Below are positions 26,624 to 34,812 of a stretch of DNA of 64,000 bases, piece by piece. The translations under genes and the position numbers were made by a program. The notes below the pieces were generated by a model. It saw only the letters and a list, made by a program, of their open reading frames with translations, had not been told where the DNA came from and ran no database searches. Within the stretch, counting starts at the first letter, position 1. The number at the start of each line of letters is the position of its first letter. Source of the DNA: G963662675 sp963662675 (lineage in GTDB: Bacteria; Bacteroidota; Bacteroidia; Bacteroidales; Prolixibacteraceae); assembly GCA_963662675.2 (NCBI GenBank), contig CAXXHP010000004.1:744001-808000 (forward strand), written 5' to 3'.

Positions 26624-27886
26624 TCAATTTTCAATTCCGCTTTGCTCCAATTCTACTTTTGTCATTTTTACAAGAAGTAAATCTTTCATATGAATGAGTA
26701 TATCATTTTCTGAACTCATATTTTCTTTATGCTGGAATATTATTGTAAGTTTTTCATTAAACTTTTTAAGTAAAACTTTATCAGGAAATAGAATTTCAAA
26801 ATTCTCAATGTCTTCTTTCGTTATTGCTTCTCTTGTCGAACCAGATTCACTAACTCCAATTAGTCTCCTTTTGTAGAATGTTGAACAAAGGGCACACAAA
26901 ATGTAGTTAGTCGTATTTATATCTTTCATTCTAATTATCGCAACATGTTGATTAACTCTTGCAGGTAGTATTGATTTTAAAACCTTTGCACATCGAGCAA
27001 CTGAAGCACCAGTTATATTCAATAAAACGTCATTATCAATAATTTCAACAGTCTTCAATTTGTCAGCCTGTTTCTCATCTATAAAAGCTAAGTCCTTCAT
27101 TTTAAATTTGAAATCATGAACATTCATGCTTCTAATTAAAGCTGTTCCAGATGCTTTGTAAGTATCTTTACCTCCTCTTGGTGTCGAGCCACTTCCGATT
27201 TTTGAACATTTATTTTTAAGTATATCAGTTTCCCACCCCTCAGGAATCTCCTTATCCAACTCCGCATTATAAACCATCTTCCCACCACTGCTCTTATATG
27301 GTTTGCCATCCACATTAGGAAACTCAAAATCAACAAACCAATGTTTATACAAGGCCTGGGCAGTTTCTTCTAGTTTTTGGTTGAGTTGTTCGTTCAGGCT
27401 AATGCGGTTAACAATGGTGTTGTATTCCTTCACAATTTCGCGTTGTTTGGTGATAGAAGGAATGGGGAGTTCTGTTGCACACATTTCATCCCAATCAAAA
27501 ATTTCTCTTGCACTACCATGTGATTTAAAACGGGCATAGCGGTCAAACTCAGGTCGTCGGAACCACATCATCAAATATTCAGGGTCAAGCTCTTCGTGAT
27601 CAATTACTTCAAATACAACATAGGCCTGAGAAACAATGGCTTCATCAAACTCATCCAATATAGCCACTGATATTTTATTTCCATTTCGTGAAGTTACCGG
27701 GCCATAAGCAAACTGATTGCGTTTAATTAACTTGTAGGTTGACATATCAGTTCCAATAGTATTGGCAATTGATGGAATGAGTATTTTTTTAATACTTACC
27801 CCTAAAAGTAATTCTCCTTCAAGTTTTGTATTCCGTTCGTTTACTGGCTGTATAAACTGTTCTAGCGCTTTATAATTTGATCGCAT
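26624..27886 (-). CDS. hsdS: Type I restriction-modification specificity subunit S
   Basis: 420 aa from the ATG at 27886 (MRSNYKALEQFI), which overlaps the hsdM stop by 17 nt; an earlier in-frame start would overlap further. Two target recognition domains (about residues 1-145 and 215-370), each followed by a conserved helix (e.g. LNEQLNQKLEETAQALYKHWFVDFEFPNVDGKPY, the usual central repeat after TRD1). HsdS picks the bipartite DNA target of the methylase and nuclease. The sequence itself does not allow the recognition site to be read. Confidence 0.93.
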   Translation of the reverse strand: MRSNYKALEQFIQPVNERNTKLEGELLLGVSIKKILIPSIANTIGTDMSTYKLIKRNQFAYGPVTSRNGNKISVAILDEFDEAIVSQAYVVFEVIDHEELDPEYLMMWFRRPEFDRYARFKSHGSAREIFDWDEMCATELPIPSITKQREIVKEYNTIVNRISLNEQLNQKLEETAQALYKHWFVDFEFPNVDGKPYKSSGGKMVYNAELDKEIPEGWETDILKNKCSKIGSGSTPRGGKDTYKASGTALIRSMNVHDFKFKMKDLAFIDEKQADKLKTVEIIDNDVLLNITGASVARCAKVLKSILPARVNQHVAIIRMKDINTTNYILCALCSTFYKRRLIGVSESGSTREAITKEDIENFEILFPDKVLLKKFNEKLTIIFQHKENMSSENDILIHMKDLLLVKMTKVELEQSGIEN

Positions 27887-29444
27887 ACCCCAGCTCTTTA
27901 AACACATTTAACAATTCCTTTTTTGAAGTTTCTTCAGCTTTTAACAGCTCAACGAATTCACCTTGTAAGGCTGTCATCTTTTCATCAAAATTGATGTTTT
28001 CGTCCCGGTTAATGAATTCGATGTACTTGCTTGGTACCAAAGAATAATCTTTGGCAACTACTTCAGCTTTTGTTGCAGCATAACAGTATTCAGGTACATT
28101 TTTATATCCATTGGTGGCTGAGCCTGTCGAAGTCTGCCAATTGTGATAAGTGGCTGCAAATTTGCGAATATGACCTTCGTTAAACTGCGTATATTTCTTT
28201 TCAAAAGGTTCTCCTTCCTGGCGTAAATCCATAAAAAGGATCTCTTCTTCACGGTTTCGGTAATTCCGTGTTTCATCGGGCAATTGAAGTACCCGTTCTT
28301 TTTTGTTTTTATTGAGTATCCAAAGGGTTACACTAATATCGGTGGTATAAAACATACTGCGAGGTAAAATCACAATGGCTTCTACCATGTTGTTTTTTAT
28401 GAGTTGTTTGCGGATTTTATACTCTTCACCACCACCGCTTAGGGCACCATTGGCCAGGATAAAACCAGCCACTCCATTTTGTGAAAGTTTACTCACCATG
28501 TTGAGTATCCAGGCATAATTGGCATTGCTGGTGGGAGGTGTTTCGTAACCTTGCCAACGCGGGTCGTCGGTGAGTTCGTTGGCAGCACGCCAGTCCTTTT
28601 GGTTAAAAGGAGGATTGGCCATTATGTAATCGGCTTTAAGGTCGGGGTGCTGGTCTTTGCCAAAGGTATCGGCAGGTACTGCACCAAAGTTGGCCGAAAT
28701 ACCCCGAATGGCCAGGTTCATTTTGGCCAGTTTGTAGGTGGTTGCCGTGTACTCTTGTCCGTATATCGAAACCTCCTTTTTATTGCCGTGGTGGTTTTCA
28801 ATAAACTTCATGCTCTGCACAAACATTCCACCTGAGCCACATGCGGGATCGTAAATCACCCCTTTGTAGGGTTCTATCATTTCGGCAATGAGGTTTACAA
28901 TGCTTTTAGGAGTGTAGAATTCGCCTTTCCCTTTCCCCTCGGCTATGGCAAATTTACTGAGGAAGTATTCGTAAACACGCCCCACAATATCTTGCTGCTT
29001 ATCCTTTATGGTGTCAATGTCGTTAATGGTATCTAATAAAGAAGCCAATTTGCTCACATCCATATTTAGTCGTGAGAAATAGTTATCGGGCAAAGCTCCT
29101 TTTAGCGTCTTGTTGTTTTTCTCAATAGTATGTAAGGCTGTATCTATTTTTAATGCAATATCATCTTGTTTGGCATTTCCAACAATATGGCTCCAGCGTG
29201 ATTCCTCTGGCAAGTAAAAGACATTCTTGCTGGCATAAAATTCGTGCATTTCGAGAAAGTCTTGTTCTCCAACAGCGATCATTTCCTCTCGCCGTGCCTC
29301 AAACTTATCACTCACAAACTTCAGAAAAATAAGCCCCAACACCACATGCTTATATTCGGATGATTCTACCGTCCCCCTCAATTTATTGGCCGAATCCCAC
29401 AGGGTTTCTTCCATGCTCTTCTGCTTTCCATTCTTTTTTGCCAT
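27870..29444 (-). CDS. hsdM: Type I DNA methyltransferase subunit M
   Basis: 524 aa. The N-terminal helical domain contains LWDSANKLRGTVESSEYKHVVLGLIFLKFVSDKF. The methylase domain has the SAM-binding motif I DPACGSGGMF and the catalytic N6-adenine motif IV NPPF, plus GKGKGEFYTPKSIVNLI ahead of motif I. It methylates adenine in the host so that HsdR spares it. It starts 22 nt after the PD-(D/E)xK gene and overlaps hsdS. Confidence 0.95.
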   Translation of the reverse strand: MAKKNGKQKSMEETLWDSANKLRGTVESSEYKHVVLGLIFLKFVSDKFEARREEMIAVGEQDFLEMHEFYASKNVFYLPEESRWSHIVGNAKQDDIALKIDTALHTIEKNNKTLKGALPDNYFSRLNMDVSKLASLLDTINDIDTIKDKQQDIVGRVYEYFLSKFAIAEGKGKGEFYTPKSIVNLIAEMIEPYKGVIYDPACGSGGMFVQSMKFIENHHGNKKEVSIYGQEYTATTYKLAKMNLAIRGISANFGAVPADTFGKDQHPDLKADYIMANPPFNQKDWRAANELTDDPRWQGYETPPTSNANYAWILNMVSKLSQNGVAGFILANGALSGGGEEYKIRKQLIKNNMVEAIVILPRSMFYTTDISVTLWILNKNKKERVLQLPDETRNYRNREEEILFMDLRQEGEPFEKKYTQFNEGHIRKFAATYHNWQTSTGSATNGYKNVPEYCYAATKAEVVAKDYSLVPSKYIEFINRDENINFDEKMTALQGEFVELLKAEETSKKELLNVFKELGYAIKL

Positions 29445-29466
29445 ATCTATTGTTGTATTTTAATAC

Positions 29467-30471
29467 CTATACCTGAACTTCTTCTAACTCCTTGACTCTG
29501 TACATCAGATTGTAAATTGCTTCTTTCAATGTCTCAATGGTGATCGATTTATTTTGTGATTTGATAACTTCAACTATGTCTTCCTGATAAATGTAACACG
29601 TTTTAGAAGTTGTCTTTATCCTACCCTTGAATTTCCCGGTTTCAGTGGTGGTGAAATTATTATTATTCAACCGATTAATTTCCTGAGTAACTCTGAATTC
29701 TTTATCATCCACTTTATCAAGGTGGGCGTAGTATTTTAGTTTTCGTCCATTTAATTGAATTACAAATTCAACTTTTTCTTGATTGTCATAGTGCCATTCT
29801 TGAGGATGGATATTCAAAAGAGGAGTGTATGTGCTACCCGATCCAACCCAAGGTCTGTATTTATCATTGAATTTAGAAGCTAATTCATGAAAAATAATAT
29901 TCAACCAAAAACTTGCATTTTTATCTCTTCCATTGAAATATTTTTCAAGACAATATCCATTCTTTATCTCATTATATTGTCTGGTATATTTAGAAAGGGA
30001 ATTAAGATAGTGGTCAATAAATACTTTTTTATCGTATTGCAAATCAATATTTAAATTGATAAAACTACGAATTGACTCCTCCATCTTTGCGTAGGTTAAT
30101 GGAAGCCAATCTGGAGGCATTTTAAAATTTGTTCCTTCATCGAAATACAATAGGTATTTAACAATTTTCTTGCCCGAATACCTCTTATTCATTATCTCAG
30201 AATACTCTTCTAATTGTATTCTACTAGGCAAACATTTAAACTTATTTTCAATAACAATTATCTGATCAGAAGACTCGACATGAATGTCTAATCGACATTT
30301 TTTTGTCATCCTTTTTTCAAGTGTTATTTTTGGATTGAGAAGAGGTTCAATTGCTAACAGTTCTTGATAAAAGTAAGGATCTAACTCAAATAAGAATTTC
30401 AAGAAGGCTGAATGAGCTAACTCTTTATCGTCTTTAAAAAGTATCTCAAAAATATTAAATTGATCAAACAT
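29467..30471 (-). CDS. PD-(D/E)xK nuclease-superfamily protein, first gene of the hsd operon
   Basis: 334 aa. A PD-(D/E)xK core is visible at about residues 60-80: CRLDIHVES (D) and IIVIENKF (E-x-K), with the conserved opening NIFEILFKDDKELAHSAFLKFLFE of the PDDEXK_4-like family. No signal sequence. It is the first gene of the restriction operon and ends 22 nt before hsdM. Proteins of this family occur beside many defence loci, where they may be extra nucleases. The role here is inferred. Confidence 0.78.
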   Translation of the reverse strand: MFDQFNIFEILFKDDKELAHSAFLKFLFELDPYFYQELLAIEPLLNPKITLEKRMTKKCRLDIHVESSDQIIVIENKFKCLPSRIQLEEYSEIMNKRYSGKKIVKYLLYFDEGTNFKMPPDWLPLTYAKMEESIRSFINLNIDLQYDKKVFIDHYLNSLSKYTRQYNEIKNGYCLEKYFNGRDKNASFWLNIIFHELASKFNDKYRPWVGSGSTYTPLLNIHPQEWHYDNQEKVEFVIQLNGRKLKYYAHLDKVDDKEFRVTQEINRLNNNNFTTTETGKFKGRIKTTSKTCYIYQEDIVEVIKSQNKSITIETLKEAIYNLMYRVKELEEVQV

Positions 30472-30693
30472 GTTTTAACTATAAATTTGAAATATCGAAT
30501 TTAACAATATCGCTTTCAATCCAGAAGATATCCAGTTAAAAGATTTCAACTATTTATTTCAAAGCACCGAACGCAGAAAATAAGCATTTGATCGTTTCTC
30601 TTCTCATTAGCAAACAAATAAATCATCAATGAAAACAAATGTTTTCATCATGTTTTCATTTGTATATAATTTGTTTTCGATAAGTATACATCT

Positions 30694-30742
30694 GTTTACT
30701 ACCTGAAAACATTTGTATAACAACTGTTTTCAGATAGTAAAC
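30694..30742. repeat. 18-bp inverted repeat in the repeat region
   Basis: Left arm GTTTACTACCTGAAAACA (30694-30711) and right arm TGTTTTCAGATAGTAAAC (30725-30742), one mismatch, 13-bp spacer. Each arm contains one copy of the TGTTTTC heptamer. Confidence 0.75.
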
Positions 30743-30836
30743 ACACTCTATTTCAACCAAATACAGAAGAGAATAAATTTCACCTATAGTCACCAGTTTT
30801 TTCAAGAAAACAAAATGAAAACCAATCGTATATTTT

Positions 30837-30898
30837 GGTAATCCAACTCAGGTATTCCGGTAAACAATTCGAGTATTCTAATGGATTACCAGAATACC
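30837..30898. repeat. Inverted GGTAATCC / GGTATTC repeats
   Basis: GGTAATCC (30837-30844) and GGTATTCCGG (30851-30860) face GGATTACC (30883-30890) and AGAATACC (30891-30898). The right half reads GGATTACCAGAATACC, whose reverse complement joins the two left motifs in reverse order. It suggests protein-binding sites, perhaps for the HTH protein or the primase. Confidence 0.55.
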
Positions 30899-31055
30899 AG
30901 TGATAGTATACAAGATAACTAACAATAAACAGTTAGATCCAAGAAGCATATGAGATAAGTTGGCTATTAGAATCAAAACCTCAAACTTTTAGCAAAAAAA
31001 ACCTACCTATCATACCAATTGGCAGGATAGGCAGGAACTAATCAGCAAAACTTCC

Positions 31056-33023
31056 CTAATCTTTTCGAAACTGCTGATCTATTTCATCCATCGTTTTTTC
31101 ATAAACAGCATAAACCTGAGCTCCATTCTTTTTCATTCGAATAAACTGATTTTTCAATAAAGCATTCCCCAACGCTCTGGCTCTTACCGAATTATTCGTT
31201 ATTCCAGCTTTAAACGTTATTCGTTTTATAATCTCTGAGTTTGTAAGCAACAAGTCAGCTTCATTTACTGCTATGGGCTTAAAATAAGCCAATAATAGCT
31301 CCTCCTCAGGGCTTGCAATTTGGAATTGATCGTTATTCCTGCTTATCAAATCAATCTCTTCCTGGTTTAACCAATACTGAAAATTATTCTTCAACAACCA
31401 CAACGCCTGACTATAAACACCATTAAAATTGACAGGTCTCAAATAGTCAAGTTTCGAAACATCAAAACAAAGAAAACGCCTTGATCCAGTCATATCATTT
31501 AAGAACTGCATTGCATTTACAGAACCGGAAAAGGATGCACGCCTTGACATATTTTCTTGATTCACGCCATAAGCTTTTCGAATTCGGATGGATTCCTTAG
31601 TAATGATCTCTTTAAGACTCCCAATCTCAGACTTATTCAAGGTTTCAAGCTCATCCATATTAATCAAGATGCACTCTGATAGTTGGACAAGCGTATCTTT
31701 ATTATTTGGATTTATATTCCCAGAAAAAACATAACTCCTCAATTGCGAAGGAATTAGATTAAGAATCCATGTCGTTTTCCCGATCCCCTGGCTTCCAGCA
31801 AACACAAGAACTAAATGATTGGTATTATCTGTTATTGCACATGCAACCAAACCAACAATCCACTTCTTTAACACCAACTGCCAGAGATCATCATTGTGTG
31901 TTTTTACAGTACTTGCTAAGTCTTGAATGTAATCTGTTTGGCCATCATAAACTGGAAGACTATTAAAATACTCCTCGAAAGCATTATAGTTCGTACTAAA
32001 ATCAGATCGGATAAGGCTACGAAGTAACGTTTGACTTACTCTGACCCCCTTCTTCAGCAACCACCTTAATATTGAATTTTCTTTAAAATCATTCAGAATT
32101 GCAAAATCAACCTGAGCTATTTTCTTATCTCTCATTTCGGCTCTTCCGGTAATTTCGTTGTATCTGAACTCATATCTACTTAGAAGTAATTCTTCAATCA
32201 GATCAATATTGCTTTTCTTCTGCTTGTTTTTTCCATGCTCTTCTTTATTCTTTGAATAGACAGCTTTTACCGTTCTTAATACTTCATCCTCATCTAAATC
32301 ATAAGCACTCAAAATCGAAGATTCAGCAAAATCATAAGGAACTGCCAATCGATTTGCATTACATGCCAAATGATGGATATAATTATTCCGATTCCCATTT
32401 TCAAATGAAAATTTACGCTGAGTTAAAAGAGTTGCTTGAAATAAAGCAGCCTCATAATCTAGACTATCCTCAAGTTGGACTTTAAATACACTTGCATTGG
32501 GATTTAGATACAAGCCCAGATCATAAGACATAAAACAAAGTCGGGAAACATCCTTTCCTGAAGTATCAATTGGGATTTCAAAAAGCTCATTAAAGACTTT
32601 GACCACCTGAGCGAAAGCTTTTTCATGGTTTTTCAAATCTGAATCAACAGGAACAATAACCTTTAGACCGTTACCACTTGGACTAACAAAAAATGAATAG
32701 ACAAAATCAACTCGTCTCAACTCATCTTTAAGTTTATTCAACTGATCTTGATTTAGCTTGTCATAGTCCAGGACTACCAATGCGGAATAGTGATCAATAT
32801 TTACTGCATTTCTTTTTTCGTTGAACGTTCCTGAAACAGTAAATGCGTGAAGTTTCTTTTTTAAGTCTGCAGCAAGTTTATTGTCACCACTGGCAATCAA
32901 CTTTCTAATTTCTTCAACTTCATTTTTGAATGCTACTGATTTAATCAGCTTTAATATATCCTCCAAAGTTTTATTGGAGGATACATCTATTAGATTCTTG
33001 AAATAACTAACATTCTTATCCAT
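31056..33023 (-). CDS. VirE-family primase/helicase (BT4734-like N-terminus plus P-loop domain)
   Basis: 655 aa. The N-terminal BT4734/VirE_N domain is primase-like (about residues 30-180, with ALVVLDYDKL, SFFVSPSGNGLKVIVPVD and SGKDVSRLCFMSYD). The C-terminal virulence-associated-E helicase-like domain (about 350-600) holds Walker A AGSQGIGKTTW and Walker B ILINMDELE, then GSVNAMQFLNDMTGSRRFLCF. The combination is typical of replication proteins on Bacteroidota mobile elements and resembles primase-helicase proteins of phage satellites in layout. It overlaps the upstream HTH gene by 8 nt, so the two are cotranslated. Confidence 0.88.
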   Translation of the reverse strand: MDKNVSYFKNLIDVSSNKTLEDILKLIKSVAFKNEVEEIRKLIASGDNKLAADLKKKLHAFTVSGTFNEKRNAVNIDHYSALVVLDYDKLNQDQLNKLKDELRRVDFVYSFFVSPSGNGLKVIVPVDSDLKNHEKAFAQVVKVFNELFEIPIDTSGKDVSRLCFMSYDLGLYLNPNASVFKVQLEDSLDYEAALFQATLLTQRKFSFENGNRNNYIHHLACNANRLAVPYDFAESSILSAYDLDEDEVLRTVKAVYSKNKEEHGKNKQKKSNIDLIEELLLSRYEFRYNEITGRAEMRDKKIAQVDFAILNDFKENSILRWLLKKGVRVSQTLLRSLIRSDFSTNYNAFEEYFNSLPVYDGQTDYIQDLASTVKTHNDDLWQLVLKKWIVGLVACAITDNTNHLVLVFAGSQGIGKTTWILNLIPSQLRSYVFSGNINPNNKDTLVQLSECILINMDELETLNKSEIGSLKEIITKESIRIRKAYGVNQENMSRRASFSGSVNAMQFLNDMTGSRRFLCFDVSKLDYLRPVNFNGVYSQALWLLKNNFQYWLNQEEIDLISRNNDQFQIASPEEELLLAYFKPIAVNEADLLLTNSEIIKRITFKAGITNNSVRARALGNALLKNQFIRMKKNGAQVYAVYEKTMDEIDQQFRKD

Positions 33024-33294
33024 GATAGTTATCTTTTAGAAGCTGTTCTACATCGCTTGCTTTGTAATAAATCTTACCTCCGATTTTCGAAAAGGGTAAA
33101 ACGCCATTATCTCGAAAATTCTGCAACGTTCGTGGACTAGTTTTTAAGATTTCCATCACATCCTGGTTATCCAGCCAGGTTTCAGAGAGTTTTTTATTCT
33201 TCTTTGTCTTGTCGTCTTGTAACTCTTTTCTTAAAGAGTCAATTTCTTGAAATATTCTATCGAGCTTTTGCTCATCAATGAGATTGAAACTCAT
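33016..33294 (-). CDS. Helix-turn-helix DNA-binding protein, excisionase/MerR-like
   Basis: 92 aa. An N-terminal helix (about residues 8-35) is followed by WLDNQDVMEILKTSPRTLQNFRDNGVLPFSKIGGKIYYKASDVEQLL, the HTH_17/excisionase pattern with the wing KIGGKIYY. Small proteins of this type precede primase or mobilization genes on many Bacteroidota elements and serve as excisionases or replication/transcription controllers. The 8-nt overlap with the primase gene supports a joint role. Confidence 0.88.
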   Translation of the reverse strand: MSFNLIDEQKLDRIFQEIDSLRKELQDDKTKKNKKLSETWLDNQDVMEILKTSPRTLQNFRDNGVLPFSKIGGKIYYKASDVEQLLKDNYHG

Positions 33295-33491
33295 AATTTC
33301 TAGATTTTAAAAAATTAATAATCTGGTTTCAAACCAATCAGCTACCGGTAAAAGACTGAATTTGAAGCTAAACTAGTGCAAAAATGAGCATAGAATTAAC
33401 TGGATTACTCTGAGTCAGAGTAGCTCAGAGTAAGGCACAGGTATACCAATCATTAAATACCAGAAAATTAATTTTGTCTTAAGTCGAATAT

Positions 33492-34757
33492 TTATTTTTG
33501 ATTCAGAGTTGAAATAAGCGAATCAATAAGATCAATCAGTTTTTCGTCTTTCGTTGTTTTATAGTGAGAATTACCAGGAAGGTTCTCTTCCGTTATTACA
33601 TCCTTGTTTTTACCATCATCATAGAAATAATAGGCAACGACATTCCATTTTCCATGACTGTATTTGATATGACGTCCAAGCTTACGGAAAATATAATTCA
33701 ACAGATCAACATCACCGATCCACTTAATCTTAATGTTTGAACCATTTTTTTGAAAGATACTTCTAAAATCCCCCCATTTGGTCTGAGGACAATTTGAATT
33801 AATTCTATTGAAAATATCACGTAACTTTTCGTAGGCCTCAATTTCTTTACTCCTAGGAACAAGACCTTTAAAATACATCACTGGCCTAGAGCTTTCAGAT
33901 GAACTGTTATTACATTTCAAATTCTCATAATACTTGATTAGAGCAAAATAATATGCGTAAGAAAATGACGAATTTATATCGAACCTATCAATAGTTACAT
34001 CATTAGTTGAACAACTTGATAAGATCTCTGAAATGTGATTTTTTGAATTTAAACCAAAAGTTATTTTTAAATATCGTTTATCATCATTTGATCCTTCATT
34101 GTGTTGTATCCGTGTTAGAATGACTTTTTCCTTTTCTGACAAAATAGGATTTGATAACCTGCATTTAAAAACACTTTCGTATATCTCATCTACATGCTGG
34201 TTAAAAAGTTCCCTCATATGAGCTTCAGGAAATACAAGGCCTTCATGCTTTTTGAAAATTGGGTTCAGAAAATAAAAATCGTCTGGTACTGAAAGAAACT
34301 TATACTTTTTCCATACTTCCAAATCAACTGTCTTTTCGTTCCAGATTCTAATATATTTTACGTATAAATCTGGTCTGTAAAAGTACTTGCCGTATCCCCT
34401 TAAACTCTCATCATGAAATGTGTGAGATTCAAGGACATTCAAATACAAGTCGGTGAAATCTCTATCTCTAATACATGACACCCAAAATCTTATTAATTTA
34501 GGAAGATTAAGCCTGTCTGCATCTTTAGTTAATGAAACTCTCATTAAATAGAAGTTCAATTGCACACGCAGAAATACCCTTTCATTAGTAATTGGATCAT
34601 AATGATTTAATGCATCTGCAACTGTACTTTCTTTGAATTCATTTTTCTTAATTAATTGCTGAAAGCTAATCCATGTATGAAATTCATTATCAGATTCAAT
34701 ATGCTTAAAAAAATCATTGGGGAAAATTACAAATGGTGATATCTGTTTAAAGCTCAT
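33492..34757 (-). CDS. Hypothetical protein, 421 aa
   Basis: Not recognised with confidence. No signal peptide or membrane helices; rich in aromatic and charged residues. The N-terminal two thirds (about 1-260) have no motif I know. The C-terminus (about 320-400) reads CPQTKWGDFRSIFQ, IKIKWIGDVDLLNYIFRKL, a shape like the C-terminal domains of RteC and related Bacteroidota element proteins (WxGxxxxLxxLxxxL). That would suggest a regulator of excision, but the resemblance is weak. It lies 197 bp upstream of the HTH gene on the same strand and may be the first gene of a replication operon. Confidence 0.65.
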   Translation of the reverse strand: MSFKQISPFVIFPNDFFKHIESDNEFHTWISFQQLIKKNEFKESTVADALNHYDPITNERVFLRVQLNFYLMRVSLTKDADRLNLPKLIRFWVSCIRDRDFTDLYLNVLESHTFHDESLRGYGKYFYRPDLYVKYIRIWNEKTVDLEVWKKYKFLSVPDDFYFLNPIFKKHEGLVFPEAHMRELFNQHVDEIYESVFKCRLSNPILSEKEKVILTRIQHNEGSNDDKRYLKITFGLNSKNHISEILSSCSTNDVTIDRFDINSSFSYAYYFALIKYYENLKCNNSSSESSRPVMYFKGLVPRSKEIEAYEKLRDIFNRINSNCPQTKWGDFRSIFQKNGSNIKIKWIGDVDLLNYIFRKLGRHIKYSHGKWNVVAYYFYDDGKNKDVITEENLPGNSHYKTTKDEKLIDLIDSLISTLNQK

Positions 34758-34812
34758 CTGTTTTTGATATAAAAGATCAATTAAAATTTAGAATGGATCA
34801 TCGTGCCTCTCA

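Larger units (their letters stand above)
30472..31055. other. Non-coding repeat-rich region, candidate replication origin or regulatory region
   Basis: No gene in 584 bp between the primase gene stop and the start of the hsd operon. The heptamer TGTTTTC, in either orientation, occurs seven times between 30631 and 30812 (starts 30631, 30640, 30651, 30672, 30705, 30725, 30806). There is also an 18-bp inverted repeat and a second set of inverted GGTAATCC / GGTATTC motifs. A cluster of short repeats next to a primase-helicase gene is what replication origins of mobile elements look like. The hsd promoter must also lie here, near 30480-30560. Confidence 0.5.

Noticed and set aside
30631..30898. 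CRISPR array in the repeat region
   Set aside because: Repeats are only 7-8 bp, irregularly spaced and in both orientations, with no uniform spacers and no cas genes nearby.
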